The notes beneath the pieces were generated by a model. That model was not told the origin of the DNA and searched no databases. It saw only the letters and a program-made list of their open reading frames with translations. Shown here one piece after another: positions 22,305 to 32,287 of a stretch of DNA of 36,511 nt. Position numbers and translations under genes: made by a program. The stretch is from Deltaproteobacteria bacterium (lineage in GTDB: Bacteria > Myxococcota_A > Polyangia > Polyangiales > Houyiibacteriaceae). How positions within the stretch are numbered: the stretch's first letter is position 1; each line of letters opens with the position of its first letter. Location of the stretch: assembly GCA_004283055.1 (NCBI GenBank), contig SHLP01000024.1, forward strand, positions 1 to 36,511, in the 5' to 3' direction.

Positions 22305-23402
22305 CTACTTGGGCAAGTCAGGCCGTTCGAGCTTCCCGCCGCAGTCGAGTGCTCCGAGAAACGCGACCAGCGAGGTCAGCTCTTCGTCGCTCAGCCCACG
22401 GTCGGCGAGCAGCGGCGTGAGGTTCTTGTTGGCGATGCCCCCGCTTGCCATGAGCTCCACCGCCGCGGGCAAGGTCGTCACCGAGCCATCGTGGAAGTAA
22501 GGCGCACTCTTCGAGACGTTCCGGAGCGAGGGCACCTTGAACGCCGCCCAATCGGCTTCCTGCTCGGTGACAGCATATCTCCCTACGTCGACCTGATCCT
22601 CCGGTTTCCCCGCGGTGCCGATGCCCGCGTTGTAGTAGAGGCCGCCGGGAACCCCCATCGCGTTCGAAAAGAGAGGCGGGGCGTGGCAGACCGCGCACTG
22701 TCCCTTTCCGATGAATAGCGCCCAGCCTCGCTTTTGTTCGGCCGTGAGGGCGTCGGCGTCCCCCTTGGCATATCGGTCGTAGGCGGTGTCGTCGCAGATG
22801 AGCGTGCGCTCGTAGGCGGAAATCGCTTTCGCGATGGTGTCCGGGGTGATGCCTTCGGTCGGGAAGACCTTCTTGAACTGCTTTCGGTAGCCTCGGATCT
22901 TCCCGATCTGGGCTGCCTTCGCCCCGAGATTGTCCGCGCCCACACCCATGTTGCCACCGCCCCAGGCGCCCTTGGCCTGGGCTTCTAGGCTCCCCGCGCG
23001 GCCGTCCCAGTAGAACGCTTCGAAGTACCCCGTGTTCCAGATCACGGGGCTGTGCCGCGTGAGCTTCTTCGCCTTCGCGCCGACGGCGAGCGGCGTTTCC
23101 CCACCGTTGCCGTGCTCATTCTGATGGCAGGAGTAACAGGAGCGCGTCCCATCGACGCTGAGGCGTGCATCGAAAAAGAGTTGCTGGCCCAGTGCGACCT
23201 TTTCCGGAGACTGGGGATTGTCCGCCGGTATCTTCAGGTCGGGGAACCCCGCAGGCGCCGGCGGCAGCTCCGTCTTTTTGGTCGGCGCCTCAATGGGCGC
23301 CGCTGCCTTCTCCTCGGCGGGCTTGCTCTTGCAGGCCGCAGCGGCAAACACGATGAAAAAACTGGCGGCAAGCGCGCGCCCTCTGTTGGATGTGCTCGGC
23401 AT
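22305..23402 (-). CDS. di-haem cytochrome c peroxidase (CcpA/MauG family), lipoprotein
   Basis: The 365-residue protein has a lipoprotein signal ending AAAC (Cys24) followed by a Lys/Ala/Pro-rich linker. Two c-type haem sites are present: CYSCH (Cys89, Cys92, His93) and CAVCH (Cys236, Cys239, His240). The surrounding blocks (GQQLFFDARLSVDGTRSC, SPVIWNTGYFEAFYWDGRAG, PSLRNVSKSAPYFHDGSVTT) are those of bacterial di-haem peroxidases that reduce H2O2 in the periplasm. Anchoring by lipidation is a variation on the usual soluble form. It lies just downstream of the flavoprotein gene on the same strand with a 60-base gap, so cotranscription with the long operon is possible but not shown. Confidence 0.93.
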   Translation of the reverse strand: MPSTSNRGRALAASFFIVFAAAACKSKPAEEKAAAPIEAPTKKTELPPAPAGFPDLKIPADNPQSPEKVALGQQLFFDARLSVDGTRSCYSCHQNEHGNGGETPLAVGAKAKKLTRHSPVIWNTGYFEAFYWDGRAGSLEAQAKGAWGGGNMGVGADNLGAKAAQIGKIRGYRKQFKKVFPTEGITPDTIAKAISAYERTLICDDTAYDRYAKGDADALTAEQKRGWALFIGKGQCAVCHAPPLFSNAMGVPGGLYYNAGIGTAGKPEDQVDVGRYAVTEQEADWAAFKVPSLRNVSKSAPYFHDGSVTTLPAAVELMASGGIANKNLTPLLADRGLSDEELTSLVAFLGALDCGGKLERPDLPK

Positions 23403-23462
23403 ACGGCGATTATCGGGACAGCTGCCCGCGCTGGCAAGGCGAGATCGCCGGCTCCGCGCGGC

Positions 23463-24728
23463 TCAGATGCTGGTCGGCCCGATTCGCTCGGCGAGGGCGC
23501 GTGCTTCCACGATGTTGTCCTCAATCGAGCAGTACGTCCAGGCCCCGTAGCGACCGATAGAATGAACATCCTGCGCGGCAAGGAGCTCTCTCTTGCTCGC
23601 TGCCGCCTCGATGGAACCCGTCGTAACGTGGACGTAAGCCGGGTCGAGCAAAACATCGTGAGAAGCAACGAGGGTTTGATTCTCGAGCACCCCGCAGGTT
23701 TGCAGGTCGGTAATCACCCTCGCCTTCAGGGCGCCGCGTTCGTCGGTCGAGAGCTGGACATCCCAAGGCACCCCGACCTCGACGTACAGGCTCATGCGGT
23801 CGGAATCGAAGATGTTGTCGTAGAAGCCGACGCGATAAAATGAGAGGTCCCGCTGCGGATAGTAGATCCAATGGACGCCGCGTGGCCCCTTGCTGTCGAA
23901 CCCCAGGTTGAAGACCTGAACCTGGTTGTGGCTGAACACGGCCGAGTCGTACTCGATCCCGCACATGTTCAGCAGCGCTATCAAAGGGGCGCTGTTGACG
24001 AGAACTTCATAGCCGATTTGCCGTTTGCTCGTCGTTGCGACCTTCGCCTTGAGATCGATGCTCAGGACTTTCTCGCGCAAGGCGATTCGACCGCCTCGAA
24101 CTCCCTGGGCAATGGCCTCGACGTATTGGGCTGCGCCTCCCTTCGGATAGGTGAAGGTTGCATTGTAGCCGTCGATACGTGGCGCGTCGGCGTTGCGAAC
24201 GATTTCGTCTACGCTCGCGTGCGGAAAGAAACGGCCCATTGCCTCGGGATCGAGCGCCGCCAGATTCATGGCGTAAAGCTTTTCGTTGTACGGGATCAGA
24301 AACTTCTCCGCGATGCCCCGACCGTAGCGGGCGTAAAGCATGCTCTTGAAGTTGTTGCCCTTGTCTTCGGGCCGGTCGCGCAGGTCCCTCAGGCACTGTT
24401 CGTATTCGTGCTGAGGGAGCTGGTGAATGTTCTTCTGAAACGGGAAATCGATGTAGCCGTCGGCATACCAAATCCGGCTGTTACGCTGCACGCGCAGAAC
24501 CTCCTGCTCGCCCATGCGTTCGACGAGGTAGGACTCGATCTTCGGGTCGCGAAAATGAAAGAAGTGCCCCGAGTAGTCCCAGGTGAAGCCGTCACGCTCG
24601 ACGGTCCGGCAATAGCCCCCGATCTCGCCTTCGGATTCGACGATCCAATAGTCGTCGTCTCGAAGCCAGTCGGCAAAAGAGAGGCCGGTGACGCCAGCAC
24701 CGATGATGAGGTAGCGCGTCCGCTCCAC
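23463..24728 (-). CDS. FAD-dependent oxidoreductase, UDP-galactopyranose-mutase/amine-oxidase-like
   Basis: The 421-residue protein starts at a GTG (24728), with the dinucleotide-binding motif YLIIGAGVTGLSFAD (Gly10, Gly12, Gly15) and ESEGEIGGYCRTVERDGFTW. The next block (DYSGHFFHFRDPKI) and the substrate-side SMLYARYGRGIAEKFLIPYN, YPKGGAAQYVEAIA resemble UDP-galactopyranose mutase-like and protoporphyrinogen-oxidase-like enzymes used for sugar-nucleotide or polysaccharide steps. The C-terminal GAWTYCSIEDNIVEARALAE is the second flavin-contact region. It starts one base from the truB stop, so it is probably cotranscribed. Its substrate is inferred only; UGM-specific arginines cannot be confirmed by eye. 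Confidence 0.75.
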   Translation of the reverse strand: MERTRYLIIGAGVTGLSFADWLRDDDYWIVESEGEIGGYCRTVERDGFTWDYSGHFFHFRDPKIESYLVERMGEQEVLRVQRNSRIWYADGYIDFPFQKNIHQLPQHEYEQCLRDLRDRPEDKGNNFKSMLYARYGRGIAEKFLIPYNEKLYAMNLAALDPEAMGRFFPHASVDEIVRNADAPRIDGYNATFTYPKGGAAQYVEAIAQGVRGGRIALREKVLSIDLKAKVATTSKRQIGYEVLVNSAPLIALLNMCGIEYDSAVFSHNQVQVFNLGFDSKGPRGVHWIYYPQRDLSFYRVGFYDNIFDSDRMSLYVEVGVPWDVQLSTDERGALKARVITDLQTCGVLENQTLVASHDVLLDPAYVHVTTGSIEAAASKRELLAAQDVHSIGRYGAWTYCSIEDNIVEARALAERIGPTSI

Positions 24729-24729
24729 C

Positions 24730-25641
24730 CTAGCGGCCTAGCACATCGGAAGAGCCGAGGGTGAAACCTCGGACGACGCGAATGCCCTGGTCGACGCGCC
24801 GGCCAAGGGCCACCGGCTCACCGTCCGGACCGAAGAGCGCAAGCGACTCCTCGGGCGATGCGTCTCGCCAGCCCTCGTCGACGATGACCTCCGCATGGAT
24901 CGGACGACCGTGTCGGGCGTGCGCGACCCCCTCGTCGCTGAGCTCGACCCGCCGCAAGACGCCGCAGGCCTCTCTGAGCGGAATCAATTTCCGTTCGATG
25001 TCGTTGGCGGTCATCCGATCGCCATCGAGCGCGGAGTCGATGGAAAACGCGCCGCTCGCGGTTCTGCGAAGGCTCACGACGTGCCCGAGCGTACCGAGGG
25101 CCCTGGCGAGATCGCGCGCGAAGGAGCGCACGTAGAAGCCCTTGCCACAATGAAGCCGGAGGACGAGGGAGTCGGGACCGACGTTCACAACCTCTGCCTC
25201 GTAGAGCTCGACTTCGCGCTCGGGTGCTTCGACGTGCTCGCCGCGGCGCATGCGGCGGTGAAGCGGCGTGCCACCGACTTTGATTGCGCTGAGCTTGGGG
25301 GCGGTTTGAAGGTGACGCCCGATGAGCGGCAGCCGCGCGCGCTCGACCGCGGCACGGTCGAGACTCGGTACCTCAGCCGTCTCGGTCACCTTGCCGTCTG
25401 CATCGAGCGAATCGGTCTCCGCCCCGAGGGCAATGGTCACCTCGTAGCGCTTGTCGTCCGACTGCAGATGCGAGACCAGCTTGGTGCCCTCCCCTATCGC
25501 TATGACCAAGACGCCGGTTGCGAGTGGGTCGAGCGTTCCCGCATGACCTACGGAGCGCTGCCGAATCGCTTTTCGAACCCGCTGGACGACGTCGTGGGAC
25601 GTGCACCCTGCCGGCTTGTCGACGATCAAGACGCCGTTCAT
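24730..25641 (-). CDS. truB: tRNA pseudouridine(55) synthase
   Basis: The 303-residue TruB family protein begins MNGVLIVDKPAGCTSHDVVQ. It has the catalytic motif GHAGTLDPLATGVL with Asp38. KRYEVTIALGAETDSLDADG, LRLHCGKGFYVRSFARDLAR and a C-terminal PUA-like stretch (GEPVALG, IRVVRGFTL) follow. TruB makes the conserved pseudouridine 55 in the tRNA T-loop and also acts as a tRNA chaperone. Its ATG overlaps the nrnA stop (ATGA). Confidence 0.95.
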   Translation of the reverse strand: MNGVLIVDKPAGCTSHDVVQRVRKAIRQRSVGHAGTLDPLATGVLVIAIGEGTKLVSHLQSDDKRYEVTIALGAETDSLDADGKVTETAEVPSLDRAAVERARLPLIGRHLQTAPKLSAIKVGGTPLHRRMRRGEHVEAPEREVELYEAEVVNVGPDSLVLRLHCGKGFYVRSFARDLARALGTLGHVVSLRRTASGAFSIDSALDGDRMTANDIERKLIPLREACGVLRRVELSDEGVAHARHGRPIHAEVIVDEGWRDASPEESLALFGPDGEPVALGRRVDQGIRVVRGFTLGSSDVLGR

Positions 25642-26618
25642 CCGAAGTGCTTGGCAAGCTCCGCGCGGAGCCGCTTTTCAGCCTCGTCGATGGGAACGTC
25701 GAGCTGGGTGGCCGCCGCGGCACGGTGCCCACCGCCGTTGAGAGCCGCTGCAATCACCGAAACGTCGGTCGTGCCACTCGAGCGAAGGCTGATCTTGGTC
25801 TCGAGCCGCGCGCCCTTGGCGTCTTGCACCGGCCACTCCCAAAGCAGAGCGCCTATCTCGGCGCCTTCGACGCCGCGGGCGTAGTTCACCATGCCCTCGA
25901 CCATGTCGTCGTCGGCACCGCAGGCCTGAAGCATTTCTCGTGTGACGCGCATGATCGCAACCCGATCGTCAAACGCGAACTCTAGCGTACCGATGATTGC
26001 CGAAACGAGTCGAAGCCGGGCCGGCTTCCAGCGTTCGAACAACTGGTAGGCGACCTGCCAGGGGTCCGCCCCCGCCTCCACGAGCCGCGCGCCGAGACGC
26101 AAGGTGGCCGGCTTCGTCGTCGCGTATCGAAACCCACCCGTGTCGGACAGGATCGCGGCGTAAATCGGCGTTGCGCACCCTTCTGGGATCGACTCGAGGC
26201 CGAGTCCCTCGATGATTTGCACCACGACCTCGCCGGTGGCGGCGGCGTTGGTATCTCGATACACGATGTCGCCTACGTCGTCGTGGGCGTGATGGTGGTC
26301 GATGATGATGACCGGGCCCGTGACCTCGCCGTCGGGAAACCCGGGCGGCAACAGAGCCTTGGCCGCGATATCCATGACCCAAGTGGCATCGTAGCGTGTG
26401 CCCGCTGGAACCGCGGCTAGGCCCTGCTCGCCTTCCATCAAGAACTGCAGCGAGTCGGGAATCGCTTCGGGCATGAAGAGAGTCGCCTCTTTGCCGACAG
26501 CGCGGAGTGTCTTGATGAGCCCCAGCGCAGAGCCGAGAGAATCCGCATCGGGTCGACGATGGCAGGCCACCAGGAAACGCTCTCCGTTGCGAAGGACTTC
26601 GAGCACCTTTTCGATCAC
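25638..26618 (-). CDS. nrnA: DHH-family phosphoesterase, NrnA-like oligoribonuclease/pAp phosphatase
   Basis: The 326-residue protein starts at GTG 26618, overlapping the rbfA stop (GTGA). The DHH motifs are ACHRRPDADSLGSAL (His20, Asp24, Asp26), DIAAKALLPP, IIIDHHHAHDDVGD (Asp107, His108, His109) and AILSDTGGFRYATT. The DHHA1 motif NGGGHRAAAA (GGGH 295-298) closes the sequence. NrnA enzymes degrade 2-5 nt RNA and dephosphorylate pAp. Its place between rbfA and truB is conserved in many bacteria, linking nanoRNA recycling to translation. Spelling DHHH in place of DHH is within family variation. Confidence 0.9.
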   Translation of the reverse strand: MIEKVLEVLRNGERFLVACHRRPDADSLGSALGLIKTLRAVGKEATLFMPEAIPDSLQFLMEGEQGLAAVPAGTRYDATWVMDIAAKALLPPGFPDGEVTGPVIIIDHHHAHDDVGDIVYRDTNAAATGEVVVQIIEGLGLESIPEGCATPIYAAILSDTGGFRYATTKPATLRLGARLVEAGADPWQVAYQLFERWKPARLRLVSAIIGTLEFAFDDRVAIMRVTREMLQACGADDDMVEGMVNYARGVEGAEIGALLWEWPVQDAKGARLETKISLRSSGTTDVSVIAAALNGGGHRAAAATQLDVPIDEAEKRLRAELAKHFG

Positions 26619-27004
26619 TTGGAACCCTCCGACCCTGCGTCCGAATCATCTCGGATCTCTTCTAGAATCGATTCGATGCGCAGCGCCGAGTCGACCACTT
26701 CGTCCCAGTAGAACTCGAGCGACGGAACGTGTCGCAGCTGGAGTCGCTGTCCGAGCTCGTGCCGAAGAAAACCGCTTGCTCGCTGAAGAGCCTCTACCAC
26801 GAGGCCCTGGCGATCGGCGTCGATCTCTTCGAGCACGCGCACGTATATCCGGGCGATGCTCAGGTCATCGGTCATTCGCACCGCAGACACCACGACGTCT
26901 TTGGCGGCTGGGTCTCGCACCGCCCCCCGAATCATGAGCTCCATCAGCTCACTTCGAATCCGCTCCGAGACGCGGTCTGCTCTTCGAAAGCCTTTTTGCG
27001 CCAT
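26615..27004 (-). CDS. rbfA: ribosome-binding factor A
   Basis: The 129-residue protein has the RbfA KH-like fold: GFRRADRVSERIRSELMELM, VVVSAVRMTDDLSIARIYVR, GFLRHELGQRLQLRHVPSLE and FYWDEVVDSALRIESILEEI. It is a 30S maturation factor (16S rRNA 5' end, cold adaptation). Length is typical. The short C-terminal tail (RDDSDAGSEGSK) is acidic. It starts three bases from the DUF503 stop and its stop overlaps the nrnA GTG, so it is embedded in the operon. Confidence 0.95.
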   Translation of the reverse strand: MAQKGFRRADRVSERIRSELMELMIRGAVRDPAAKDVVVSAVRMTDDLSIARIYVRVLEEIDADRQGLVVEALQRASGFLRHELGQRLQLRHVPSLEFYWDEVVDSALRIESILEEIRDDSDAGSEGSK

Positions 27005-27007
27005 GGT

Positions 27008-27319
27008 TCAGTCCGTCCAATCCCCGAGCTCACCCAAAGAGACCAACTCCATCGAGCGATTCGAGACGACGGCGTCCGCGGAGCCTTCCACGAACTCCGC
27101 AATCGAATCGAGCATCGAATTCGCATGCCGTCGGTCGCCCGAAATCACGGCGAACCCGAGCGTGGACTGCCGATGCGCGTCCTGCTGGCCGACTTCGGCG
27201 ACAGCCACGTTGAAGCGGTTTGCCGTGCGGTCGAGCACCTTGCGCACGATGGAGCGCTTGGCCTTGAGCGAGGTCACTCCCGGTAAGGAAAGCGAAATCT
27301 GGCAAACGCCAACGACCAT
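27008..27319 (-). CDS. DUF503 family protein (YlxP-like)
   Basis: The 103-residue protein begins VVGVCQISLSLPGVTSLKAK, then RSIVRKVLDRTANRFNVAVA. LKxKRxxxxxLxxRxxxxFNVAVAEV is the DUF503 (YlxP) signature. Members are found between infB and rbfA in Bacillus-type gene order, with a suspected role in ribosome assembly. The gene lies exactly there here, 23 bases after infB and three before rbfA. An ATG start at 27319 is unambiguous. Confidence 0.9.
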   Translation of the reverse strand: MVVGVCQISLSLPGVTSLKAKRSIVRKVLDRTANRFNVAVAEVGQQDAHRQSTLGFAVISGDRRHANSMLDSIAEFVEGSADAVVSNRSMELVSLGELGDWTD

Positions 27320-27342
27320 GTTCCGACCTTTCGGCGCTCAGC

Positions 27343-29865
27343 TCACTCGAGGGTCGCCTCGACCTGCTTCTCTTCGTAGCACTCGATGACGTCTTGCTCT
27401 TTGATGTCGTTGAAGCCCTGAAGACCAATCCCGCACTCCATCCCTGCCTGGACTTCCTTGGTGTCTTCCTTGAACCGCCGGAGCGAGCCCATCGGGCCCT
27501 CCCAGACGACTACGCCGTCGCGAACGAGCCGCGCCTTGGCTCCGCGATTGATCTTGCCGTCGAGGACCATGCAGCCTGCGATGGTGCCGATCTTCGGAAT
27601 CCCGAACGTCTGGCGGACCTCCGCACGGCCGAGCTCTTCTTGGACGATTTTGGGCGCGAGGAGACCCTTCATGGCCGCCCTCACGTCGTCGATGGCCTCG
27701 TAGATGACGCTGTACGTTCGAATTTCGACCGATTCCTTCTTCGCGGTCGACGAGGCCTTGCCCTGCGGTCGAACGTTGAAGCCGAGGACGATCGCTTGCG
27801 ACGCGCTGGCGAGCATCACGTCGTTTTCGGTAATGCCGCCGACGCCCGTGTGGATGACGTTCACCTTGACCTTTTCGGTCGCCAGGTCCGTGAGCGCCCC
27901 CTGGAGCGCCTCGACGGACCCTTGGACATCGGCCTTGACGACGAGTCGAAGCTCCTGGACGTCCCCGCTCTGCATCATGGCCTGGAACTGATCGAGACCC
28001 CGAAGGCCGCCGCTCGGGGCCACGCTCGCGGCGCCGGGCTTCTTGCGCGCCCCGGCCACCTGCTGGGCCTTGCGCTGATCGGTGACCTCGTAAAAGAGGT
28101 CGCCCGCGGATGGAAGCTCGGCCAAGCCGAGGACCTCGACCGGCGTCGCCGGCCCCGCGCTCGTCAGCTGCGTGCCGCGGTCGTCGGTCATTGCGCGCAC
28201 GCGACCCCAGGAGCCACCGGCCACGACGTAATCTCCGGCATCCAAAGAACCGTCTCGAATCAATACGTTAGCCACCGGACCTCGACCGCGATCGAGATAG
28301 GCTTCGAGGACCACGCCCTCGGCGGGGATACTCGAGTTGGCGGTGAGCTCGAGAATCTCGGCCTGCAGCAGAACGTTCTCGAGGAGGCCATCGATGCCCT
28401 CGCCGGTGATGGCCGAGCACGGAATGAAGACGGTATCCCCGCCCCAATCCTCCGGCTGCAGACCCAGAGCAGCGAGCTCGTTCTTGACGGTGTCCGGATT
28501 CGCCTCCGGCTTGTCGATCTTGTTGACCGCGACGACGATAGGCACTTTGGCGGCCTGCGCGTGAGCGACGGCCTCCTTGGTCTGCGGCATGACGCCATCG
28601 TCGGCAGCCACCACGAGGACGACAATGTCCGTTGCCTGCGCACCGCGGGCGCGCATTGCGGTAAACGCTTCGTGACCCGGCGTGTCCAGGAATACGACCG
28701 TCCCCTGACTCGTGTCGACGCGATACGCACCGATGTGCTGGGTGATGCCGCCCGCTTCGCCTGCCACGACGTCAGCGGCGCGAATCTTGTCGAGCAGAGA
28801 AGTCTTGCCATGGTCGACGTGACCCATGACGGTCACGACCGGAGGCCGATGCGCTCGGTCCCCGGCCTTGTCCTCGAACTCGCCCCGCGCATCGCCGACG
28901 ATTTCGTCCTCGCTCATCGCGACGTTTTCGACTTCGTAGTTGAACTCTCCGGCCAATACGGCTGCGGTGTCTGCATCGAGTGTGCTGTTGATGTGTACGC
29001 CCGACACGCCGAGCTCCATCAACTTCATCAGCACATCGGTGGCCTTGAGGCTCATCCGCTGGGCAAGCGTCTGAAGCTGTACGTTGTCTTCGATTCGAAT
29101 GACGCGTTTCTGTGCGCCTGGCACCGTGATCTCGGTTTGCTTCGGCTTCTTGCCGGGCTGAAGTCGCTTCTTGCCCGGGCGCCCCTGCGGTCGACCGGTT
29201 GGACCGATCGAAGAGCGTCCGCGAATCTCGCGACGCCTCGGTGCATGCTGTTCACGCTGCGCAGCGTGCTCGGCGACGATCCGTCGACGGGCGCCCTCCG
29301 AGAGGGGCGTCGCGCTCGGGGCCTTCGCCTTCCCGCGACGCATGACACCCGGTGGCAAGGGATCATGGGAGAAGCGCCCCTGCTCCCCCGGTGCTTCGGG
29401 CTGCTCCTGCTCTGCAGGCGCTTGGGCGGCGCGCGGCTCCTGCGGCGGCTGGACCGGTGGCGCAAGCGGCGCCGGGGTCGGCTCGTCGACCACGGGCGTC
29501 TGTTCACTTGGGGGCTCGACCTCGGCGACGACCTCTGCCGTGCCCGTGGGAGCGGCGCTGGTCGCGATCGGCTCTGGCTCAGGTTCCTGCGAGGGAATGG
29601 TTTCCGGCGTGTCGGCGAGCGCGGGCTCTGCTTCCTCTGTCTTCTTGCGGCGCTTGCGCCGCACGACCGTCGGCCTGATTCGCTCTTCGACCATGGCCTC
29701 GCTGCGGTCCTTGCCGAGCGATCGCTTGATGCGGTCGACTTCGACGGGGTCAAGAACGCTCATGTGATTGCGCACCTGAATCCCAAGGGTCGCGATCCGC
29801 TGGATCAGGTCGCGATTTTCGACCCCCAACTCCCGGGCGACCTCGTAGACTCGAACCTTACTCAT
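27343..29865 (-). CDS. infB: translation initiation factor IF-2
   Basis: The 840-residue protein starts at ATG 29865, with GGAGGAT just upstream; longer upstream frames are non-homologous. [20 protein letters not shown] is the first IF2_N domain. A long Pro/Ala/Glu-rich linker (about 60-245) follows, ending in a basic Gly/Arg segment. A second IF2_N-type helical domain (262-318) precedes the G domain: G1 GHVDHGKT (348-355), G3 DTPGH (394-398), G4 NKID (448-451). Domains II to IV follow to the C-terminus, including the fMet-tRNA-binding part. It promotes initiator tRNA binding to the 30S subunit. Its ATG overlaps the ylxR-ylxQ stop (ATGA). Confidence 0.97.
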   Translation of the reverse strand: MSKVRVYEVARELGVENRDLIQRIATLGIQVRNHMSVLDPVEVDRIKRSLGKDRSEAMVEERIRPTVVRRKRRKKTEEAEPALADTPETIPSQEPEPEPIATSAAPTGTAEVVAEVEPPSEQTPVVDEPTPAPLAPPVQPPQEPRAAQAPAEQEQPEAPGEQGRFSHDPLPPGVMRRGKAKAPSATPLSEGARRRIVAEHAAQREQHAPRRREIRGRSSIGPTGRPQGRPGKKRLQPGKKPKQTEITVPGAQKRVIRIEDNVQLQTLAQRMSLKATDVLMKLMELGVSGVHINSTLDADTAAVLAGEFNYEVENVAMSEDEIVGDARGEFEDKAGDRAHRPPVVTVMGHVDHGKTSLLDKIRAADVVAGEAGGITQHIGAYRVDTSQGTVVFLDTPGHEAFTAMRARGAQATDIVVLVVAADDGVMPQTKEAVAHAQAAKVPIVVAVNKIDKPEANPDTVKNELAALGLQPEDWGGDTVFIPCSAITGEGIDGLLENVLLQAEILELTANSSIPAEGVVLEAYLDRGRGPVANVLIRDGSLDAGDYVVAGGSWGRVRAMTDDRGTQLTSAGPATPVEVLGLAELPSAGDLFYEVTDQRKAQQVAGARKKPGAASVAPSGGLRGLDQFQAMMQSGDVQELRLVVKADVQGSVEALQGALTDLATEKVKVNVIHTGVGGITENDVMLASASQAIVLGFNVRPQGKASSTAKKESVEIRTYSVIYEAIDDVRAAMKGLLAPKIVQEELGRAEVRQTFGIPKIGTIAGCMVLDGKINRGAKARLVRDGVVVWEGPMGSLRRFKEDTKEVQAGMECGIGLQGFNDIKEQDVIECYEEKQVEATLE

Positions 29866-30470
29866 CCATCCTCCGATAGGGCCTCGACGCACGACAGGCA
29901 ATCGAAGACCGCCTGCGCGATACCCCGATCCATCACAAGGACCACGCCAAGCTCCGCTCGGCCGAACGTGTCTCCTAGGCTCGCCTTTGTCCCCCAAGTG
30001 GCGGTCGCGCAACCAAGCGTCGCCGCAGCCCGTGCGAGCTCGTCCCCGCGACCACGCGAATCCTTCGCGCGGATCAGCAGATCCCCCCGATTTGCCTTCA
30101 GCGCCGAACGAACGGCGTCAGCGCCGACGGCCAAGCTGCGAGCCCTCTGCGCTGCGCTCAAAAGACCGCGGGCGCGCCGCTCGAATTGCTGGACGATCAT
30201 TCGCTCGAGGCTCTCCGGTTCGACCTGAGCCACACCGCGCAGTGCCCGGGCCAAGCCTCCGCGGAGCGCCGCCGATCGAATACAGGCCTTTTTGGGGTGC
30301 ACCGAGACCCCTCGGCCTCCGAGGCGCCGTCCGAGATCGACGGCGACGAACGGTGCGCTGGGCCCTACGACCAAGCGAACGAGCTCGGCCGCCTCGGTGC
30401 GGGTCCCGCAACCGGCGCACATCCGCCTCGAAGGCTTATCTCGCTCGCTCGTGCCCATCACGCCCAGCAT
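29862..30470 (-). CDS. YlxR-YlxQ fusion (DUF448 plus L7Ae-like RNA-binding domain)
   Basis: The 202-residue protein has two parts. Residues 1-90 are YlxR (DUF448): RMCAGCGTRTEAAELVRLVV and GRRLGGRGVSVHPKKACIRS. Residues 105-195 are an L7Ae/YlxQ-like domain: LLSAAQRARSLAVGADAVRS, RGDLLIRAKDSRGRGDELAR and GRAELGVVLVMDRGIAQAVF. In Bacillus these are separate neighbouring genes, ylxR and ylxQ. YlxR-type proteins associate with RNA and nucleoids; L7Ae-like domains bind kink-turn RNA. Position between nusA and infB is the family norm, and the ATG of infB overlaps its stop. Confidence 0.9.
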   Translation of the reverse strand: MLGVMGTSERDKPSRRMCAGCGTRTEAAELVRLVVGPSAPFVAVDLGRRLGGRGVSVHPKKACIRSAALRGGLARALRGVAQVEPESLERMIVQQFERRARGLLSAAQRARSLAVGADAVRSALKANRGDLLIRAKDSRGRGDELARAAATLGCATATWGTKASLGDTFGRAELGVVLVMDRGIAQAVFDCLSCVEALSEDG

Positions 30471-30482
30471 CGTCGGCTACCT

Positions 30483-32279
30483 CTATCTGGTCTCCTGGGT
30501 GGTCTCGGCTTCGCTTCCGGCCTCGGTCTCGCTCGCAGTCTCGGCCTCGGCCTCGGATGCCTTCTCCGCGTCTGCTGCAGCCTGAGCCTCCGCGGCGGCC
30601 AGCGCGGCAGCCTCTGCCTCGGCGGCCGCCGCCGCTTCCGCTTCCAAGCGCGCGGCTTCCGCCTCGGCGGCCGCAACGCTCTCGAGCATCTTCACCTCGA
30701 CCGGCGGCCATTCCGTCTGGACGAAGTCCGCGACCGCGGCTTTGAGCGCCTGGGCCCGCGCGGCTCCGAGTCCGGACTTGATCGCAAGTCGATCGGTGTC
30801 CTCTTCGCCCGCGATGGCATCGACCGAGGAGTAGCTGTTCTGCTCGAGCTTGTCGGCAACCCGGCTGTTGACCCCGCGCACCAAGAGCAGCTTGTCGCGT
30901 TCGCTTGGCGCCTCCGTCGCTTCGGCCATCGCTGCCAAACGCTCTCTGCGGAGATCCTCCATCGCGCTCGCGGCGTCTTCGCGAAGCTTCGCAACATCCT
31001 CGGCCGATACGCCAGGGACGGAGGCGAGCTCCCCTTCACTGGCTTCGACGACTTCATCGAGGCTCCGGAAACCCATTCGATAGAGAGATCGAGAGAGCTC
31101 TTCGTCGGCGCTGAGCCGTGAGAGCGCAGCCATCGCCTCTTCCTCGATCTGCTGGAAGCGGGACTCGCTCACGATGTCGAGCCTCCAACCGCTCAGCTGC
31201 GAGGCAAGCCGCACGTTCTGCCCGCGTCGGCCGATCGCCAGGGAGAGCTTCGCATCGGGCACCACCAGCTCCATGTTGGAGTTGCCCTCGTCGATGACGA
31301 CGCGGACGACCTCGGCAGGCGCGATGGCGTTGCAGACGAAACGGGCCGGATCCCGGTCCCAGGGCACGATGTCGATCTTTTCGCCGCGTAGCTCCTGAAC
31401 CACCGCCTGCACACGCGACCCTTTCATGCCCACGCACGCGCCCACGGGGTCGACGTCGGAGTCACGGCTGCTCACGGCGATCTTCGAGCGAGCGCCGGGC
31501 TCTCGGGCCGCTGCGACGATTCGCACGATTCCTTCGTAGATCTCCGGAACCTCCATTTCGAAGAGCTTCACGAGAATCCCCACGTCGGTTCGGGAGAGGA
31601 TGATTTGCGGACCCCGCGCTTCGCGATCGATGTCCTTGAGGAGAGCGACGATACGGTCGCCGGGTCGGTAGCTCTCCCGCGGCGTTTGCTCGCGGGGTGG
31701 CAAGACTGCTTCGACGCCGCGGCCGAGGTCGACGATGATATTGGAGCCTCGCTCGAAGCGCCGCACTACCCCCGTGATGATTTCTCCCTGGCGACCCTTG
31801 TACTCGAGGAACACTCGCTCCCGCTCCGCGTCACGCACGCGCTGGATGATCACCTGCTTCGCGGTCTGCGCGGCAATGCGTCCGAAGCGGCTACGGCTCT
31901 GCTCGAGGCCCAGCAGCTCCCCGAACTGCTTGTCCTGCTCGCGCGCCTTCTCGCGATCTTCGGGGAGGTAGAAGATCTGAAAGCCGAGCTCTTCGCCGAT
32001 TTCCGCCTCGAGCCCGTGGGTCTCGGCTTCCTCGACCGTGATCTCCTGCTCGCTGTTCTCGACGGACTCGACCACGGTCATGTATTGAAAGAGGTCCACT
32101 GCGCCGGACTCGGTGTTGAACCTGGCTTCGAGCTCGCGATCGGGGCCGAAAGTCTTCTTCGCCGCCGTCAAGATTGCCTGCTCGGTCGCCTCCACCAGAA
32201 TTTTGGCGTCGATGCCCTTCTCTTGGCTGACCTGTTCAATCACATGCTGAAGCGAGAGCGCGCTTTGCTGCATAGCCAT
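30483..32279 (-). CDS. nusA: transcription termination/antitermination factor NusA with Ala/Glu-rich C-terminal tail
   Basis: The 598-residue protein has the NusA N-terminal RNAP-binding domain (1-130), S1 domain (about 165-225, [20 protein letters not shown]), KH1 ([12 protein letters not shown] 280-291) and KH2 ([11 protein letters not shown] 348-358). Two helix-hairpin-helix/AR-like repeats follow (about 395-445 and 462-520, the second with [15 protein letters not shown]). Residues 534-598 form a tail composed almost entirely of Ala, Glu and Thr/Ser, not a conserved NusA domain. NusA modulates pausing, termination and antitermination. The gene lies 8 bases beyond rimP, the classical rimP-nusA-infB order. 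Confidence 0.95.
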   Translation of the reverse strand: MAMQQSALSLQHVIEQVSQEKGIDAKILVEATEQAILTAAKKTFGPDRELEARFNTESGAVDLFQYMTVVESVENSEQEITVEEAETHGLEAEIGEELGFQIFYLPEDREKAREQDKQFGELLGLEQSRSRFGRIAAQTAKQVIIQRVRDAERERVFLEYKGRQGEIITGVVRRFERGSNIIVDLGRGVEAVLPPREQTPRESYRPGDRIVALLKDIDREARGPQIILSRTDVGILVKLFEMEVPEIYEGIVRIVAAAREPGARSKIAVSSRDSDVDPVGACVGMKGSRVQAVVQELRGEKIDIVPWDRDPARFVCNAIAPAEVVRVVIDEGNSNMELVVPDAKLSLAIGRRGQNVRLASQLSGWRLDIVSESRFQQIEEEAMAALSRLSADEELSRSLYRMGFRSLDEVVEASEGELASVPGVSAEDVAKLREDAASAMEDLRRERLAAMAEATEAPSERDKLLLVRGVNSRVADKLEQNSYSSVDAIAGEEDTDRLAIKSGLGAARAQALKAAVADFVQTEWPPVEVKMLESVAAAEAEAARLEAEAAAAAEAEAAALAAAEAQAAADAEKASEAEAETASETEAGSEAETTQETR

Positions 32280-32287
32280 CTACCCAC

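Noticed and set aside
27394-30228. Very long plus-strand open frame opposite infB
   Set aside because: It is a mirror of the highly GC3-biased infB and ylxR-ylxQ coding strand; its composition shows no domain and it runs across two genes.
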